Position numbers and translations under genes: made by a program. The notes below the pieces were generated by a model that worked only from the letters and a program-made list of their open reading frames with translations, was not told the origin of the DNA and did no database searches. From Bacteroidaceae bacterium (GTDB lineage: Bacteria; Bacteroidota; Bacteroidia; Bacteroidales; Bacteroidaceae), in the NCBI GenBank assembly GCA_017650105.1, contig JAGCFO010000011.1, forward strand, positions 19,231 through 83,230: a stretch of 64,000 bases of DNA, given 5' to 3'. Positions 42,798 through 52,391 of the stretch are shown here, in pieces. Position 1 is the first letter of the stretch; each line of letters starts with the position of its first letter.

Positions 42798-44465
42798 ATG
42801 ACATTCAAACCAAATAAGTCTCTATCAGAATCTGATATCCGAGAAGAAGATTCCGTTGATTTTATCCGGGATCTTCTGAAAGGGTATGGAGTGAAGCCTG
42901 CTTTGAAGAAGGGGGATAAGGAGGCTAATATTGACGGTTTTATTGAATTGTTGGATGACGAAAATCGCCTCAGTGGAAAAATAACGGCACAGGTTAAAAC
43001 AGTTCCTCCCTCTCTTGAAGGTCAGTGGTTATTTGATTGTCCGACATCTTTATTTGGATATGCAGAACATACAAATGAGGTAGTCATCATCATGGCTGTT
43101 GACCATAAGAACAAAACAGTCCTTTGGAAGTACATTTCACGAGAGTTAATAGAGGCTAACGAGAACAAGGCAAATCAAGATACTATCAGGCTTCATTTTG
43201 ATCATGACGGTCAAATGACCTCTGCCAATGTGGAAGATACTATTAAAATTTGGCGCATTCTGGCTCTCCAGCAATTGAAGCTTTACAATGCAGCTCCTGC
43301 TTTGGCAAAGGAAAATGAGGCTCTTCGTAAGGCTTTGTTTCAAGCCAAAGGAATAGATATGACACTTACACCAGGGGAAATTCAAACCGTTCAGTTGTTC
43401 ATTGATACCTACAATGATCTGATGAATAGAGAGCTTCTCTATGTAAAGAAAAATCTTTATCCGGATGTCTGGAAATTTGGTATAGCAATTTATTGCTTTG
43501 AACCAGCTAAGCTCGGTTATCTTATCTATTCCATCAATAATGGAGAGAACCACCCGCTCATCAAACAAGTACCTTCTGATTATGCTTTATTACATCAGAT
43601 GCCTTATGAAATGATGTCTAACTACAACGTGGAGAACCCGTTCAAAACAGACTATCGTATATTATTACGTGAGCGCATTAAACACCATGTGGAAAAATTT
43701 ATAAAGTACTTTAATGAGCCGCCTGTTACTGTTCCATTTGCTGCCGAAATTGTATCTGACTATCTTAACAAAGATGCAGAAGGAATCATCATTCCGAAAA
43801 ATGAGCGTGATACATTCAGTCAAATGGCAGGTTGGTTACAGGCTAATGTATCGCACCTATTAAAGCCACGAACCCGTGTTGTTTATGGTCCTTTCCAAGA
43901 GGTAGATTTGTTTGCGGTTTATAATAGTATACAATATCTGATATCACAGGGCTTAGAACAGGCCTCATTACCGTATCCCTCCAAGGGTAAGTATGGTAAC
44001 ACAGGATATGTCTATGATTGGTACAATCCGGATGGTGCTTACGTGAAGGCTTCTTATGTTATAGATGCAGTTGAGAATGCATACCATTCATTTATTACAA
44101 ATAACTTCCCGCTTTTAGCTGAAAAGTTGGACAACTATAAAGGGGCTGATTTGATAGTTATGAATGTAAGATATGATTCAGAACAGCATAATATAGCATA
44201 TTATTTATTGAAATCAGACCAACATACATCACGTCGATTCCTGTTCGCCCTCAACAGTAATGATGCTTTTGTTAGTGAGATTGAGCAGACGGATTATAGA
44301 GAGAAAACTCAAAAAACATACTCCTTGAATGGTGTTGATTACAGAATTGTATCCTACGGCTGGGATGCTTCTCATGAAACCCTTTATAGCAATACCCCTT
44401 TGAGAAAAACCTATCAAAAAGTGCTAAAAGATAATTTTGGTCGATTACATGAGACATTAATTTAG
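42798..44465 (+). CDS. DUF4365 domain protein (PD-(D/E)XK-like N-terminus)
   Basis: 555 residues. The N-terminal 130 residues fit DUF4365: ANIDGFIEL (Asp46), then ITAQVKT (Gln65, Lys67), a D...Q-x-K variant of the PD-(D/E)XK nuclease site, and LFGYAEHTNEVVIIM. Residues 180-555 are unassigned, largely helical. One base separates its stop from the ATPase gene, so the two form a unit. By analogy with other nuclease-plus-SMC-ATPase pairs (Septu, Gabija type) this is a candidate defence module; the specific system is not recognised. Confidence 0.78.
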   Translation: MTFKPNKSLSESDIREEDSVDFIRDLLKGYGVKPALKKGDKEANIDGFIELLDDENRLSGKITAQVKTVPPSLEGQWLFDCPTSLFGYAEHTNEVVIIMAVDHKNKTVLWKYISRELIEANENKANQDTIRLHFDHDGQMTSANVEDTIKIWRILALQQLKLYNAAPALAKENEALRKALFQAKGIDMTLTPGEIQTVQLFIDTYNDLMNRELLYVKKNLYPDVWKFGIAIYCFEPAKLGYLIYSINNGENHPLIKQVPSDYALLHQMPYEMMSNYNVENPFKTDYRILLRERIKHHVEKFIKYFNEPPVTVPFAAEIVSDYLNKDAEGIIIPKNERDTFSQMAGWLQANVSHLLKPRTRVVYGPFQEVDLFAVYNSIQYLISQGLEQASLPYPSKGKYGNTGYVYDWYNPDGAYVKASYVIDAVENAYHSFITNNFPLLAEKLDNYKGADLIVMNVRYDSEQHNIAYYLLKSDQHTSRRFLFALNSNDAFVSEIEQTDYREKTQKTYSLNGVDYRIVSYGWDASHETLYSNTPLRKTYQKVLKDNFGRLHETLI

Positions 44466-44466
44466 G

Positions 44467-45990
44467 ATGAAACTATATTCGCTTACATTAAAGAATTTCC
44501 GTGGTTATAAGGACGAGACTACTATCTTGTTCGATAACCTTACCGCTATAGTTGGTAAAAATGATATAGGCAAGTCTTCAATACTGGAGGCTTTGGATAT
44601 CTTTTGCAATACCAAACCAGTTCATCCTATCGAGAAGTCGGATTTGAATGTAGATGCAGCAGTGGCCGGTGAAACTGATATAGAAATAACAGCAGAGTTT
44701 ACTGAGTTTCCAGCTACACTTGTTATTGATGCTACCAACCAAACCTCTCTGGCAGACGAATACTTGCTGACGGCTGACGGACGTTTAAAGGTTCGTAAAG
44801 TCTATCCTAATGCAGGTAAGGAGAAGGTATACATCATAGCTAATCATCCTACACAAGCTGATTGTGTGGATTTGATTACGCTCAAACAGAAGGATTTGAA
44901 AAAGAAGGTTGAAGACCTAGGTCTTGACTGCGATAAGACCAAGAACGCTGAAATGCGAAAAGCTATTCGAGATCATTTTGCCGCACAAGGAGACCTTCTT
45001 CTACAGGAAGTTGCTATCGAATCCACCAAAGAGAATGTCAAGGACATTTGGAGTAAGTTGACGGATTATCTTCCTGTCTATTCACTCTTTGTTTCTGACC
45101 GCACCAATAATGAAGGAGATAAGATTGTTCAAGATCCTCTGAAGTTTGCAGTCCAGAGAATGTTTAATGATGATGTTATTAAAGATTTATGTCATCAGAT
45201 TGCAGAACGTGTTATTAATGAACTGCAAAGCGTTGCAACTGGAACCTTGGATAAGCTTAATGAGATGAACCCCGAAGTGGCTGACCAATTAAAACCGTCT
45301 ATTGGTAAAGAAGATGACTTGAAGTGGTCTGATATCTTTAAGAATGTATCCATTGCTGGCGATGATGGTATACAGGTTAATAAGCATGGCAGTGGAGTCC
45401 GACGCTTGATTCTTTTGAATTTCTTCCGTTATGAGGCTGAAAAGAAGGTTGCAGAAGGTAAAGATGTAGTGTATGCTATTGAGGAGCCTGAGACCTCTCA
45501 GCATAATGAGCATATCAAGATGATGATGGATGCTCTGAAAGCTCTTTCTGGGCGTGACCATATCCAGATAATCATTACAACTCACAATCCTTATCTTGTC
45601 AAACAGATGGATTATTCACAACTGCGGCTTGTAGCTGAAAATGGAGGACTGAAAACTGTAAATCCTGTTGATACCGCCAGTATGCCTTACATTTCATTAA
45701 ACGAAGTCAATTATTTGGCTTTTGGCGAGGCGTCTGAGGAATATCATGATGAGTTGTATGGCCATTTGGAATACCGTGGCGATTTGAATGCATTTCTGGG
45801 TACTCAGCCTCAGCAGAACTACATAAGGCTGAGAAAAGATGGTACAACTCTGAATGAACAAAAATGTAAAACAGAGATAATACGTCATCAGATACATCAT
45901 CCCGAGAATACTCTCAATCCAAGATATACTAGTTTGGAATTGAAACAGTCGATTGAGTTGATGAGACAGTATCTATTGGTACATCCATAA
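44467..45990 (+). CDS. SMC/OLD-like AAA ATPase
   Basis: 507 residues. LYSLTLKNFRGYKD opens the OLD/RecF-type head, and Walker A is GKNDIGKSS (30-38). The signature motif is in NKHGSGVRRLILLN, Walker B is VVYAIEEPETSQH and the H-loop is IIITTHNPYLV. The central part (about 90-270) is a moderate helical insert. No TOPRIM domain follows. The gene is coupled to the DUF4365 gene and probably drives its nuclease (inference). Confidence 0.82.
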   Translation: MKLYSLTLKNFRGYKDETTILFDNLTAIVGKNDIGKSSILEALDIFCNTKPVHPIEKSDLNVDAAVAGETDIEITAEFTEFPATLVIDATNQTSLADEYLLTADGRLKVRKVYPNAGKEKVYIIANHPTQADCVDLITLKQKDLKKKVEDLGLDCDKTKNAEMRKAIRDHFAAQGDLLLQEVAIESTKENVKDIWSKLTDYLPVYSLFVSDRTNNEGDKIVQDPLKFAVQRMFNDDVIKDLCHQIAERVINELQSVATGTLDKLNEMNPEVADQLKPSIGKEDDLKWSDIFKNVSIAGDDGIQVNKHGSGVRRLILLNFFRYEAEKKVAEGKDVVYAIEEPETSQHNEHIKMMMDALKALSGRDHIQIIITTHNPYLVKQMDYSQLRLVAENGGLKTVNPVDTASMPYISLNEVNYLAFGEASEEYHDELYGHLEYRGDLNAFLGTQPQQNYIRLRKDGTTLNEQKCKTEIIRHQIHHPENTLNPRYTSLELKQSIELMRQYLLVHP

Positions 45991-46008
45991 AAAAACGGTT
46001 TAACAATA

Positions 46009-46221
46009 ATGACTACAAGTAATACAATTGCAATCAACTACTCTGACGAGAAACTTCGTATTCTCGTGGAGGAGTACATAACCCAGCAACGAAGCTCCTT
46101 CACCTTGAAGGGAGTATGTTCTTACGTCCTTTATTGGGCGATGGAAGACGGGCACACAACAGGTGTAGGTCTTTATGAAAGTAACCAGCTGGCATCTGCT
46201 GATTGCAACCGCATATCTTAA
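46009..46221 (+). CDS. Small hypothetical protein downstream of the ATPase
   Basis: 70 residues starting MTTSNTIAINYSDEKLRILV. It begins 18 nt after the ATPase stop and could be a third gene of the module. Its second half (from TGVGLYESNQ) looks atypical, so the original C-terminus may have been replaced at an insertion edge. Unknown family. Confidence 0.55.
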   Translation: MTTSNTIAINYSDEKLRILVEEYITQQRSSFTLKGVCSYVLYWAMEDGHTTGVGLYESNQLASADCNRIS

Positions 46222-46231
46222 TAACAAGAAG

Positions 46232-46309
46232 ATGAAGAAAGAAGAGATATTAGCTCTGTTTAAGAGCTTTGAGGCTATCAGACTCACTATTCGTAGAACT
46301 GAGGAGTAA
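46232..46309 (+). pseudogene. Chimeric remnant: DinD-like start fused to sugar-kinase 3' end
   Basis: A 25-codon frame, MKKEEILALFKSFEAIRLTIRRTEE. The first 15 residues resemble the start of DinD/RhuM-type proteins. AIRLTIRR matches the last residues of the 38845 gene product, all codon differences in that stretch being silent. Interpreted as the right-hand edge of the 40.1-46.3 kb insert, carrying a copy of the kinase gene end. Confidence 0.5.
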
Positions 46310-46389
46310 AAGGTCCATTCATTATAATATCAGTCATAACGCGTAACGGGAGCGGCAGGGAAAGAACATCTGGCAGAACCAAATGAACC

Positions 46390-46498
46390 TGTTGTCTTGT
46401 TGTCTTGTTGTCTTGTTGACTCGTTGACTTGTAGTCTTGTAGTCTTGTAGTCTTGTAGTCTTGTTGACTCGTTGACTTGTAGTCTTGTAGTCTTGTAG
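46390..46498. repeat. 8-nt tandem repeat (TTGTAGTC/TTGTTGAC type)
   Basis: About 13 units of 8 nt (TTGTTGTC, TTGTAGTC, TCGTTGAC variants) between the remnant and the flippase gene. No spacers as in CRISPR. Related pieces lie at 36050-36085. Confidence 0.92.
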
Positions 46499-46596
46499 CC
46501 TTTAAAAACGCTCCCCAGCAGTTTAAGTACGAGTACTCGATATTTGATAAAAGATTTAATATTATCACATAAAGCGGAATATATACATAAAGCCAA

Positions 46597-48111
46597 ATGA
46601 GTAGTGCAAAAAAAGTAGCAGTTAACACTTTTGCCATGTATACCCAGTTAATAGTTAACGTGTTAATTGGGCTCATAAGTGTGCGCATTATTCTCAACGC
46701 GTTGGGTGCCAGCGATTATGGGATTTACAATCTCATCGCTGGCATTATCACCATGTTGGGATTTATAAAGAATTCATTATCTCAAACTTCAATCCGCTTC
46801 ATTTCTGTGAGTTTGGGAGAAAACGATAAGAGGAAAATAAATAAAGCCTTTTCGTCTTGCTTTTATCTGCATGCAATTATAGCTATCTCACTTGCAATCA
46901 TAATGGAGATTGTAGGTCTTTTCCTCTTTGACGGTTTCCTCAATATTCCAGAAGATAGAATTCATGCAGCTAAAGTCATATATCATTGTATGACTTTCTC
47001 CCTATTTATAAATGTTTTTGGAACTCCTTTTCGGGCACTTCTTGTTGCACATGAAAAATTTGTATATATATCATTTGTAGGTATCTTTGATGCTATCCTG
47101 AAACTGTTGATAGCACTCGTCATAGTGAGAGTGCAGTCAGACAAACTACAGGTATATGGTTTCCTGATGGCTATTATTACTGTAATAAACATCTTTTGCT
47201 ACTATATAGTTTGCCAAATCAAATATCGTAATGACATGAGTTTTGTCAGATGCAATAAGAAAGATTTAGGACAGGTTTCTGGATTTGCTGGTTGGACTCT
47301 CATGGATGTTGCTGGATCGGTTGCCACAAGGCAGGGGTATGCAATTCTGTTAAATATCTATTTTGGAACAATCGTTAATGCCGTTTTTGCGCTTGCCCGC
47401 CAATTGGAAGGGAATATTTACCACATTTCATCTTCTGTGATTGACTCAATGAAACCACAAATCATGAAGAGTAAGGGTGCAGGCGATGATGAAAGAATGC
47501 TCCGGCTGTCTCTTACTGCGGGAAAATTTGGCTTTATGCTGATGTCGTTAATCGCAATACCCCTTATGGTAAATATGGATTATGTTCTCAAATTGTGGTT
47601 AAAAGAAGTGCCAGAGGGAACCGCAATCTTTTCCATTTTTTTGATTCTTGCTTGTATGGCGGAACAGCTGACAAGAGGACTCGTTTATGCTAATCAGGCC
47701 ATAGGAAATATCAAATGGTTTTCCATCTCGGTTTCAAGCATGCGTTTCATTGCTCTACCCATTTCATGGTTGTTATTTTCGTTAGGCGCACCTGCCATTG
47801 CAGCTATTATCACCTTTACTGTTTGTGAGTCCTTAGGCTCTTTAAGCAGGGTGTTTATCTTAAGTAGATTAAGTGATTTTCAGACAAAAACCTTTTTTCG
47901 TTCGTTATTCACACAAATACTACCACCGGCTCTGATAGCAACACTATGTTGTGTAGGCTTTTCAAGGCTTGTTAATGGAATATGGGGGCTTCTTCTCTCT
48001 CTGATAATAACGGATTGTTTGTATCTGTTGGTTATGTATTTGTTTGGCTTAACAACAGAAGAGAAACGATCGATTTTAAGTCTTAAGTCGCATTTTAAGA
48101 AAAGCAAATGA
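46597..48111 (+). CDS. Polysaccharide flippase (Wzx/MATE-like)
   Basis: 504 residues with about 12-14 hydrophobic segments. The start KKVAVNTFAMYTQLIVNVLIGLISVRIILNALG is typical of the polysaccharide transporter family, with Arg/Lys-rich loops between helices. It should move undecaprenyl-linked repeat units across the inner membrane. ATGA overlap with the next gene. This stretch (46.6-50.4 kb) is the most AT-rich part of the locus. Confidence 0.88.
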   Translation: MSSAKKVAVNTFAMYTQLIVNVLIGLISVRIILNALGASDYGIYNLIAGIITMLGFIKNSLSQTSIRFISVSLGENDKRKINKAFSSCFYLHAIIAISLAIIMEIVGLFLFDGFLNIPEDRIHAAKVIYHCMTFSLFINVFGTPFRALLVAHEKFVYISFVGIFDAILKLLIALVIVRVQSDKLQVYGFLMAIITVINIFCYYIVCQIKYRNDMSFVRCNKKDLGQVSGFAGWTLMDVAGSVATRQGYAILLNIYFGTIVNAVFALARQLEGNIYHISSSVIDSMKPQIMKSKGAGDDERMLRLSLTAGKFGFMLMSLIAIPLMVNMDYVLKLWLKEVPEGTAIFSIFLILACMAEQLTRGLVYANQAIGNIKWFSISVSSMRFIALPISWLLFSLGAPAIAAIITFTVCESLGSLSRVFILSRLSDFQTKTFFRSLFTQILPPALIATLCCVGFSRLVNGIWGLLLSLIITDCLYLLVMYLFGLTTEEKRSILSLKSHFKKSK

Positions 48112-49313
48112 ATAAACTCCTTAAGATATACAACAAAATAGGTTTTTCATTCCTGATAGTGGTCTCTTGTCTAGTGTATCATCCTGCTTTCCACGTGGAA
48201 AGGGAAGCAGATGTTGAGGTAAAGAGCTCTCTTTCAAAATATGTTGTTGCACTTGCAGCATTGTTAGTCATTCCAAACATTAGGGTCAAGAAATGGTTTA
48301 GGGACCATAACTTTAGGCTTTTTATTATATTTCTTATCCCAGCTTTAGTTATAGCTTTATCAATTCTTGCGATGTATGATAGCAAATATATGATTGCTGA
48401 CCTTAGAATTTTTTTAATCCCCTTTTCCTTTTACCTTCTTGGCTTAACTATTGATTATTCGGAAAAAGATTTGTTTCACTTTGCGTTACTATTCTGTATG
48501 TCTGCTTTGTTTGTAGGTTATTCGCAGGTGGTTACAAATATCGGTGCTTTTGTAATTCTTGAACAGTATATGGTAAGTGCTAAAAACAGCCTTTCATGTA
48601 TTATTGCAACAGCTATTATTATCGCTTTCATATATTCTATTGACAGAAAGACTAATAAATATCTGAGATACTGTTTTGTCGCAATGGCTGTGGCAAGTTT
48701 TGTGGTCCTTCTTACAATTCGAGGTCGAGCGGGAACTTTGGCTGTTTTTATTGCTGCGTTTATCGTGATAATTAAAGGGATAAAAACGAAGAAAATCAAA
48801 TTGAAAAATGTTATTCTTATAACGTTTGCCGCATTATTTCTTCTTTTGTTTTTGGAAATGTTTTTAGGAAGAAGAATAGGAATCTTTCAATATATTTATG
48901 ACTCTTTTTTTACATCTCGTAGCGGTGATGTTTCTACAGGGAGAATATCTCGTAATAGTGAAGCCTTGGAAGTTCTCAATAACCATTTTTTTACAGGTCG
49001 TATAGTTGACAATGTGGAGATTGAATGGGTTCATAATTATGTTCTGAGAATACTATCTAATTTAGGTGCTATTGTTGGAGCTTTCATGTTAGTCCCATAT
49101 TTTTATTTACTGGTTCTATTATTTAAACTAAACAAAAAAAATGATACAACTGATCCTAAGAATATGGGAGGAATCGTACTAATTATTCCATTTGTAATAA
49201 GCCTTTTTGAACCGACATATCCATTTAGCCCAGGTTCAACAGTATTTTTTTCGTTTTTTCTTTTAGGTTATTTATGTAAATCACAAAATGAAACAAATTT
49301 GCCTTCTTTATAA
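48108..49313 (+). CDS. O-antigen/capsule polymerase-like membrane protein (Wzy type)
   Basis: 401 residues with roughly 10-11 membrane segments and a periplasmic loop around 255-305 (RRIGIFQYIYDS... to ...NVEIEWVHNYVLRI) like that of Wzy/O-antigen ligases. Probably polymerises the repeat unit at the periplasmic face. Overlaps the flippase (4 nt) and the following glycosyltransferase (26 nt). Confidence 0.8.
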   Translation: MNKLLKIYNKIGFSFLIVVSCLVYHPAFHVEREADVEVKSSLSKYVVALAALLVIPNIRVKKWFRDHNFRLFIIFLIPALVIALSILAMYDSKYMIADLRIFLIPFSFYLLGLTIDYSEKDLFHFALLFCMSALFVGYSQVVTNIGAFVILEQYMVSAKNSLSCIIATAIIIAFIYSIDRKTNKYLRYCFVAMAVASFVVLLTIRGRAGTLAVFIAAFIVIIKGIKTKKIKLKNVILITFAALFLLLFLEMFLGRRIGIFQYIYDSFFTSRSGDVSTGRISRNSEALEVLNNHFFTGRIVDNVEIEWVHNYVLRILSNLGAIVGAFMLVPYFYLLVLLFKLNKKNDTTDPKNMGGIVLIIPFVISLFEPTYPFSPGSTVFFSFFLLGYLCKSQNETNLPSL

Positions 49314-50388
49314 TTTTGCACAGCACTATCGTAGTGAAATTTTTCAACTTCTTGACCAGAACTATGACTGTGACTTTTATTTTGGCGATAAATATCTTGA
49401 TGTCAAAAAAATGGACTATTCTTTGCTCAAGGGAAAGGTCACAGAAGTTAAAAACAAACGTCTCGGTAGGCTTGAATTTCAAAAAGGGGTTCTATCTCTT
49501 CCCTTCAAATATAACACTATTCTTACAATTGGCAGTGTTCATAACATTACGACATGGCTCATTTTAATTATTTGTAAGTTGCTGCCAAAGAAAAAAATAT
49601 ATCTATGGGGGCATGGCTGGTATGGGAAAGAATCTAAGGGACAGAAGTTTCTCAAGAAAATAATGCATCGTCTTCCTGACGGCATTTTTGTGTATGGCAA
49701 TTACTCTCGCGAGATAATGAGGAAAGAAGGTATAAATACTGACAAAGTATATGTTGTTCACAACAGCTTAGCATATTCAAAGCAAATAGCTATCCGCTCC
49801 AAACTCCATCCAATTGACGTTTACGTTCAGCATTTCGAGAATAACAATGCAAATATAATTTTTATTGGGCGTCTAACTAAGGTGAAAAAATTGGATATGA
49901 TACTCAATGCTATGTATTTATGTAAAGACAGATATTCTATTGATTTCAACCTGACCCTTATCGGTGGAGGAGAAACAAAAGAATCACTTGTCTCTCTTAC
50001 TAACAAGCTTATGCTTGAGAAAAATGTTTGGTTTTACGGCCCGTGTTATGATGAAGAGAAAATAGGTGAGATGGTTTATAATGCAGACTTGTGTGTTTCT
50101 CCCGGGAATGTGGGTCTCACTGCAATGCATACACTCGTTTTTGGAACACCTGTGATAACACATGACAACTTCCCCAAGCAGATGCCTGAATTTGAGGCCA
50201 TCAAAGAAGGTGAAACTGGAGCTTTTTTTCACTATGACAATATAGAGTCGCTTGCGGAATGTATGTGCAATTGGTATAAAAAGCACCAAAACGAACGTGA
50301 GGTTATCCGCCAGAACTGTATGGCAGAAATTGATAATTATTGGACTCCTCAATTTCAATTAGATGTCTTTAAATCACATTTGAAATGA
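49288..50388 (+). CDS. Glycosyltransferase family 4
   Basis: 366 residues with a GT-B layout. The C-terminal domain has IIFIGRLTKVKKLDMIL, LTLIGGGE and the donor-site stretch VSPGNVGLTAMHTLVFGTPVI with the usual acidic residue (PEFEAIKEGETG) after it. It would add one sugar to the lipid-linked repeat unit on the cytoplasmic side. The 26-nt overlap with wzy shows tight operon packing. Confidence 0.87.
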   Translation: MKQICLLYNFAQHYRSEIFQLLDQNYDCDFYFGDKYLDVKKMDYSLLKGKVTEVKNKRLGRLEFQKGVLSLPFKYNTILTIGSVHNITTWLILIICKLLPKKKIYLWGHGWYGKESKGQKFLKKIMHRLPDGIFVYGNYSREIMRKEGINTDKVYVVHNSLAYSKQIAIRSKLHPIDVYVQHFENNNANIIFIGRLTKVKKLDMILNAMYLCKDRYSIDFNLTLIGGGETKESLVSLTNKLMLEKNVWFYGPCYDEEKIGEMVYNADLCVSPGNVGLTAMHTLVFGTPVITHDNFPKQMPEFEAIKEGETGAFFHYDNIESLAECMCNWYKKHQNEREVIRQNCMAEIDNYWTPQFQLDVFKSHLK

Positions 50389-51011
50389 TGAATTTATCAT
50401 ATTTATATTCAAAGTTCTTTAAGAAAATACACGGTAAGTGTGTTTACAAAAGTTCTATTCATAAAACGTCTTGTGTCTTTTCAAGTAGCAATATTATTAA
50501 TTGCAAAGTTGAAAGATATTCATACATCGGACATGATAGTACGGTGATAGGAGCAGACATCGGCTCTTTTTGCAGCATTTCTGACCATGTTTTTATAGGC
50601 GGGGCGGAGCATCCCATGGATTGGGTGTCTACTTCTCCTGTTTTTCAAAACGTCAAAAGAAAGGGTAGTGGTCCATCCAAAAGGTTTGCTACCCACAACC
50701 TGCCTCCATTGAAGCGTACTGTCATAGGGCATGATGTTTGGATAGGGCATGCTGTTACGGTAAAACAAGGAGTTTCAATAGGTGACGGAGCTGTTGTAGC
50801 TGCTAATGCGGTTGTCACAAAGGATGTTCCTCCTTATGCAGTTGTTGGAGGAGTTCCTGCAAAAATTATCAAATATAGATTCGACGAGGACACCATTGAA
50901 TCACTAAGAAAAATAGAATGGTGGAATCTGAGTGATGAGACATTGCAAAAGTATGGTGAAGTGTTTAACAACGTTGATCTATTTATAAACAAATTCAACA
51001 GAAATGATTAA
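50385..51011 (+). CDS. Left-handed beta-helix acyltransferase (CatB/xenobiotic type)
   Basis: 208 residues. Hexapeptide repeats start near 30 (IGHDSTVIGADIGSFCSISD), and HPMDWVSTSPVF and VIGHDVWIGHAVTV are typical of CatB-like acetyltransferases, His in the former being the general base. The C-terminal DVPPYAVVGGVPAKIIKYRF is diagnostic. Likely O- or N-acetylates a sugar of the polysaccharide. Overlaps both neighbours (ATGA; 8 nt). Confidence 0.88.
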   Translation: MMNLSYLYSKFFKKIHGKCVYKSSIHKTSCVFSSSNIINCKVERYSYIGHDSTVIGADIGSFCSISDHVFIGGAEHPMDWVSTSPVFQNVKRKGSGPSKRFATHNLPPLKRTVIGHDVWIGHAVTVKQGVSIGDGAVVAANAVVTKDVPPYAVVGGVPAKIIKYRFDEDTIESLRKIEWWNLSDETLQKYGEVFNNVDLFINKFNRND

Positions 51012-51777
51012 AGTATCATTAATAACAATCTGTTATAACAACGAGAAGGACATCCGACCGACGTTGGAGTCCGTTGCTCGCCAGACATATCCGAACATTG
51101 AGTATATCGTAGTAGACGGAGCATCAAAAGACGGCTCGTTGAACATCATCAATGAGTATAAAGAAAAAATCTCCGTACTCATCTCGGAGCCTGATCATGG
51201 CATGTATGAAGCCTTAAACAAAGGATTCAAGCGAGCTACGGGTGACGTGATAGGCATGATACACGCCGGCGACCGTCTGTACGACGAGAATGTGATAGCT
51301 AAGGTGGCTGATTTTTATGAAAAAAATGAGGTGGATCTAAGTTATGGCAACAGTATGATAGTGGATGCCAACGACATACCACGACGCGTAAATGTGAGTC
51401 CCGCTTACAGTCGGACATTAGTGCGCCGTGGCTGGATGCCCTCTCACCAGAGTATCTACTGTCGTCCGATGGTGTTTGAGAAGGCAGGCTATTATCGCAA
51501 CGACCTTGGTGGTGGCGGCGATTACGAATGGTTTATACGTACGTTCTACAAATATGGCGACGAGTTCCGCATCAAAGGAATGGACGAATTCGTCATCCGG
51601 TTCTCTCTGGGCGGGCAAAGCACAAGAAACTATCGTCATAAGCTTTCGAAGGCTCATTTTGACTATGTGAAGAAGTGCTGGACGTTGAACGGACTAAAAC
51701 CGCCGTTCGGTATCGTGTGGTGGATGTTCAGTCGCAAAATCAGGCAGTTTGTAAAAGCAAAATTAGTAAGAAAATGA
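51004..51777 (+). CDS. Glycosyltransferase family 2
   Basis: 257 residues. SLITICYNNEKDIRPTLESV opens the GT-A fold, YIVVDGASKDGS gives the nucleotide-binding Asp, and the DXD-like site is in MIHAGDRLYDE. The acceptor region is GGGGDYEWFIRTF. Similar to colanic acid WcaE/WcaA-type enzymes. The 3' end overlaps the next gene by 4 nt. Confidence 0.9.
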   Translation: MIKVSLITICYNNEKDIRPTLESVARQTYPNIEYIVVDGASKDGSLNIINEYKEKISVLISEPDHGMYEALNKGFKRATGDVIGMIHAGDRLYDENVIAKVADFYEKNEVDLSYGNSMIVDANDIPRRVNVSPAYSRTLVRRGWMPSHQSIYCRPMVFEKAGYYRNDLGGGGDYEWFIRTFYKYGDEFRIKGMDEFVIRFSLGGQSTRNYRHKLSKAHFDYVKKCWTLNGLKPPFGIVWWMFSRKIRQFVKAKLVRK

Positions 51778-52391
51778 ATGAAGAAAAGAAAAAACTGAGC
51801 CCAATGTTCCGTATGTTGCGGAAACTGGGATTCAACTATTCAGAGGAAGCCTATGGCCATGTGTCACTTTGGGGCGTGATAAAACGCGTTCACAAGACAT
51901 ACCGCGATTCTTTTCTGATGAAGTTCGTGATGAACTCATGGCTGCTTTCGCCTTTTCTTCCTCGCAGGGTTAGGCCCTGGTGCTTGAAGCATGTGGGGTG
52001 TCATGTGGGCAAAGGGTGTTTCATCGGTGATAATGTTCGCATTGACACAGGGCATTCCGATTTGATTACATTAGAGGATAGCGTGAGCGTGGCAGGTGGT
52101 ACACGGTTGCTTTGCCATCAGCGAGACTTCTCAAACTATTGCGTAGGTGATGACTATATGAAGCTTGGCTATGCGCTGAAGCCTATTGTACTGAAGAAGG
52201 GATGTCTGATAGGAATGGAGAGTTTCGTCATGCCGGGAGTAACGGTAGGTGAAGGTGCGATAGTTGGAGCAGGTTCATTGGTGACAAAGGATATTCCCGC
52301 CTGGACCGTAGCTGCCGGCAGACCTGCAAAAGTTTTGAAAGAGATTCCTCATCGAAAAGAAGAAAGCAATGATGAACATACTGACGTTTGA
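51774..52391 (+). CDS. Left-handed beta-helix acyltransferase (WcaF/serine acetyltransferase-like)
   Basis: 205 residues from the ATG at 51774 (ATGA with the previous stop); a longer frame upstream lies within the glycosyltransferase gene. Hexapeptide repeats run from about GCHVGKGCFIGDNV to VTVGEGAIVGAGSLVTKDIP, with the LCHQRD active-site His. End AAGRPAKVLKEIP is typical. A second acetyl or acyl decoration enzyme of the locus. Confidence 0.87.
   Translation: MNEEKKKLSPMFRMLRKLGFNYSEEAYGHVSLWGVIKRVHKTYRDSFLMKFVMNSWLLSPFLPRRVRPWCLKHVGCHVGKGCFIGDNVRIDTGHSDLITLEDSVSVAGGTRLLCHQRDFSNYCVGDDYMKLGYALKPIVLKKGCLIGMESFVMPGVTVGEGAIVGAGSLVTKDIPAWTVAAGRPAKVLKEIPHRKEESNDEHTDV

Noticed and set aside
46390..46498. 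Regularly spaced repeats resembling a CRISPR array
   Set aside because: The 8-nt units are contiguous with no unique spacers and no cas genes; this is a simple tandem repeat. The same applies to 38283-38356.
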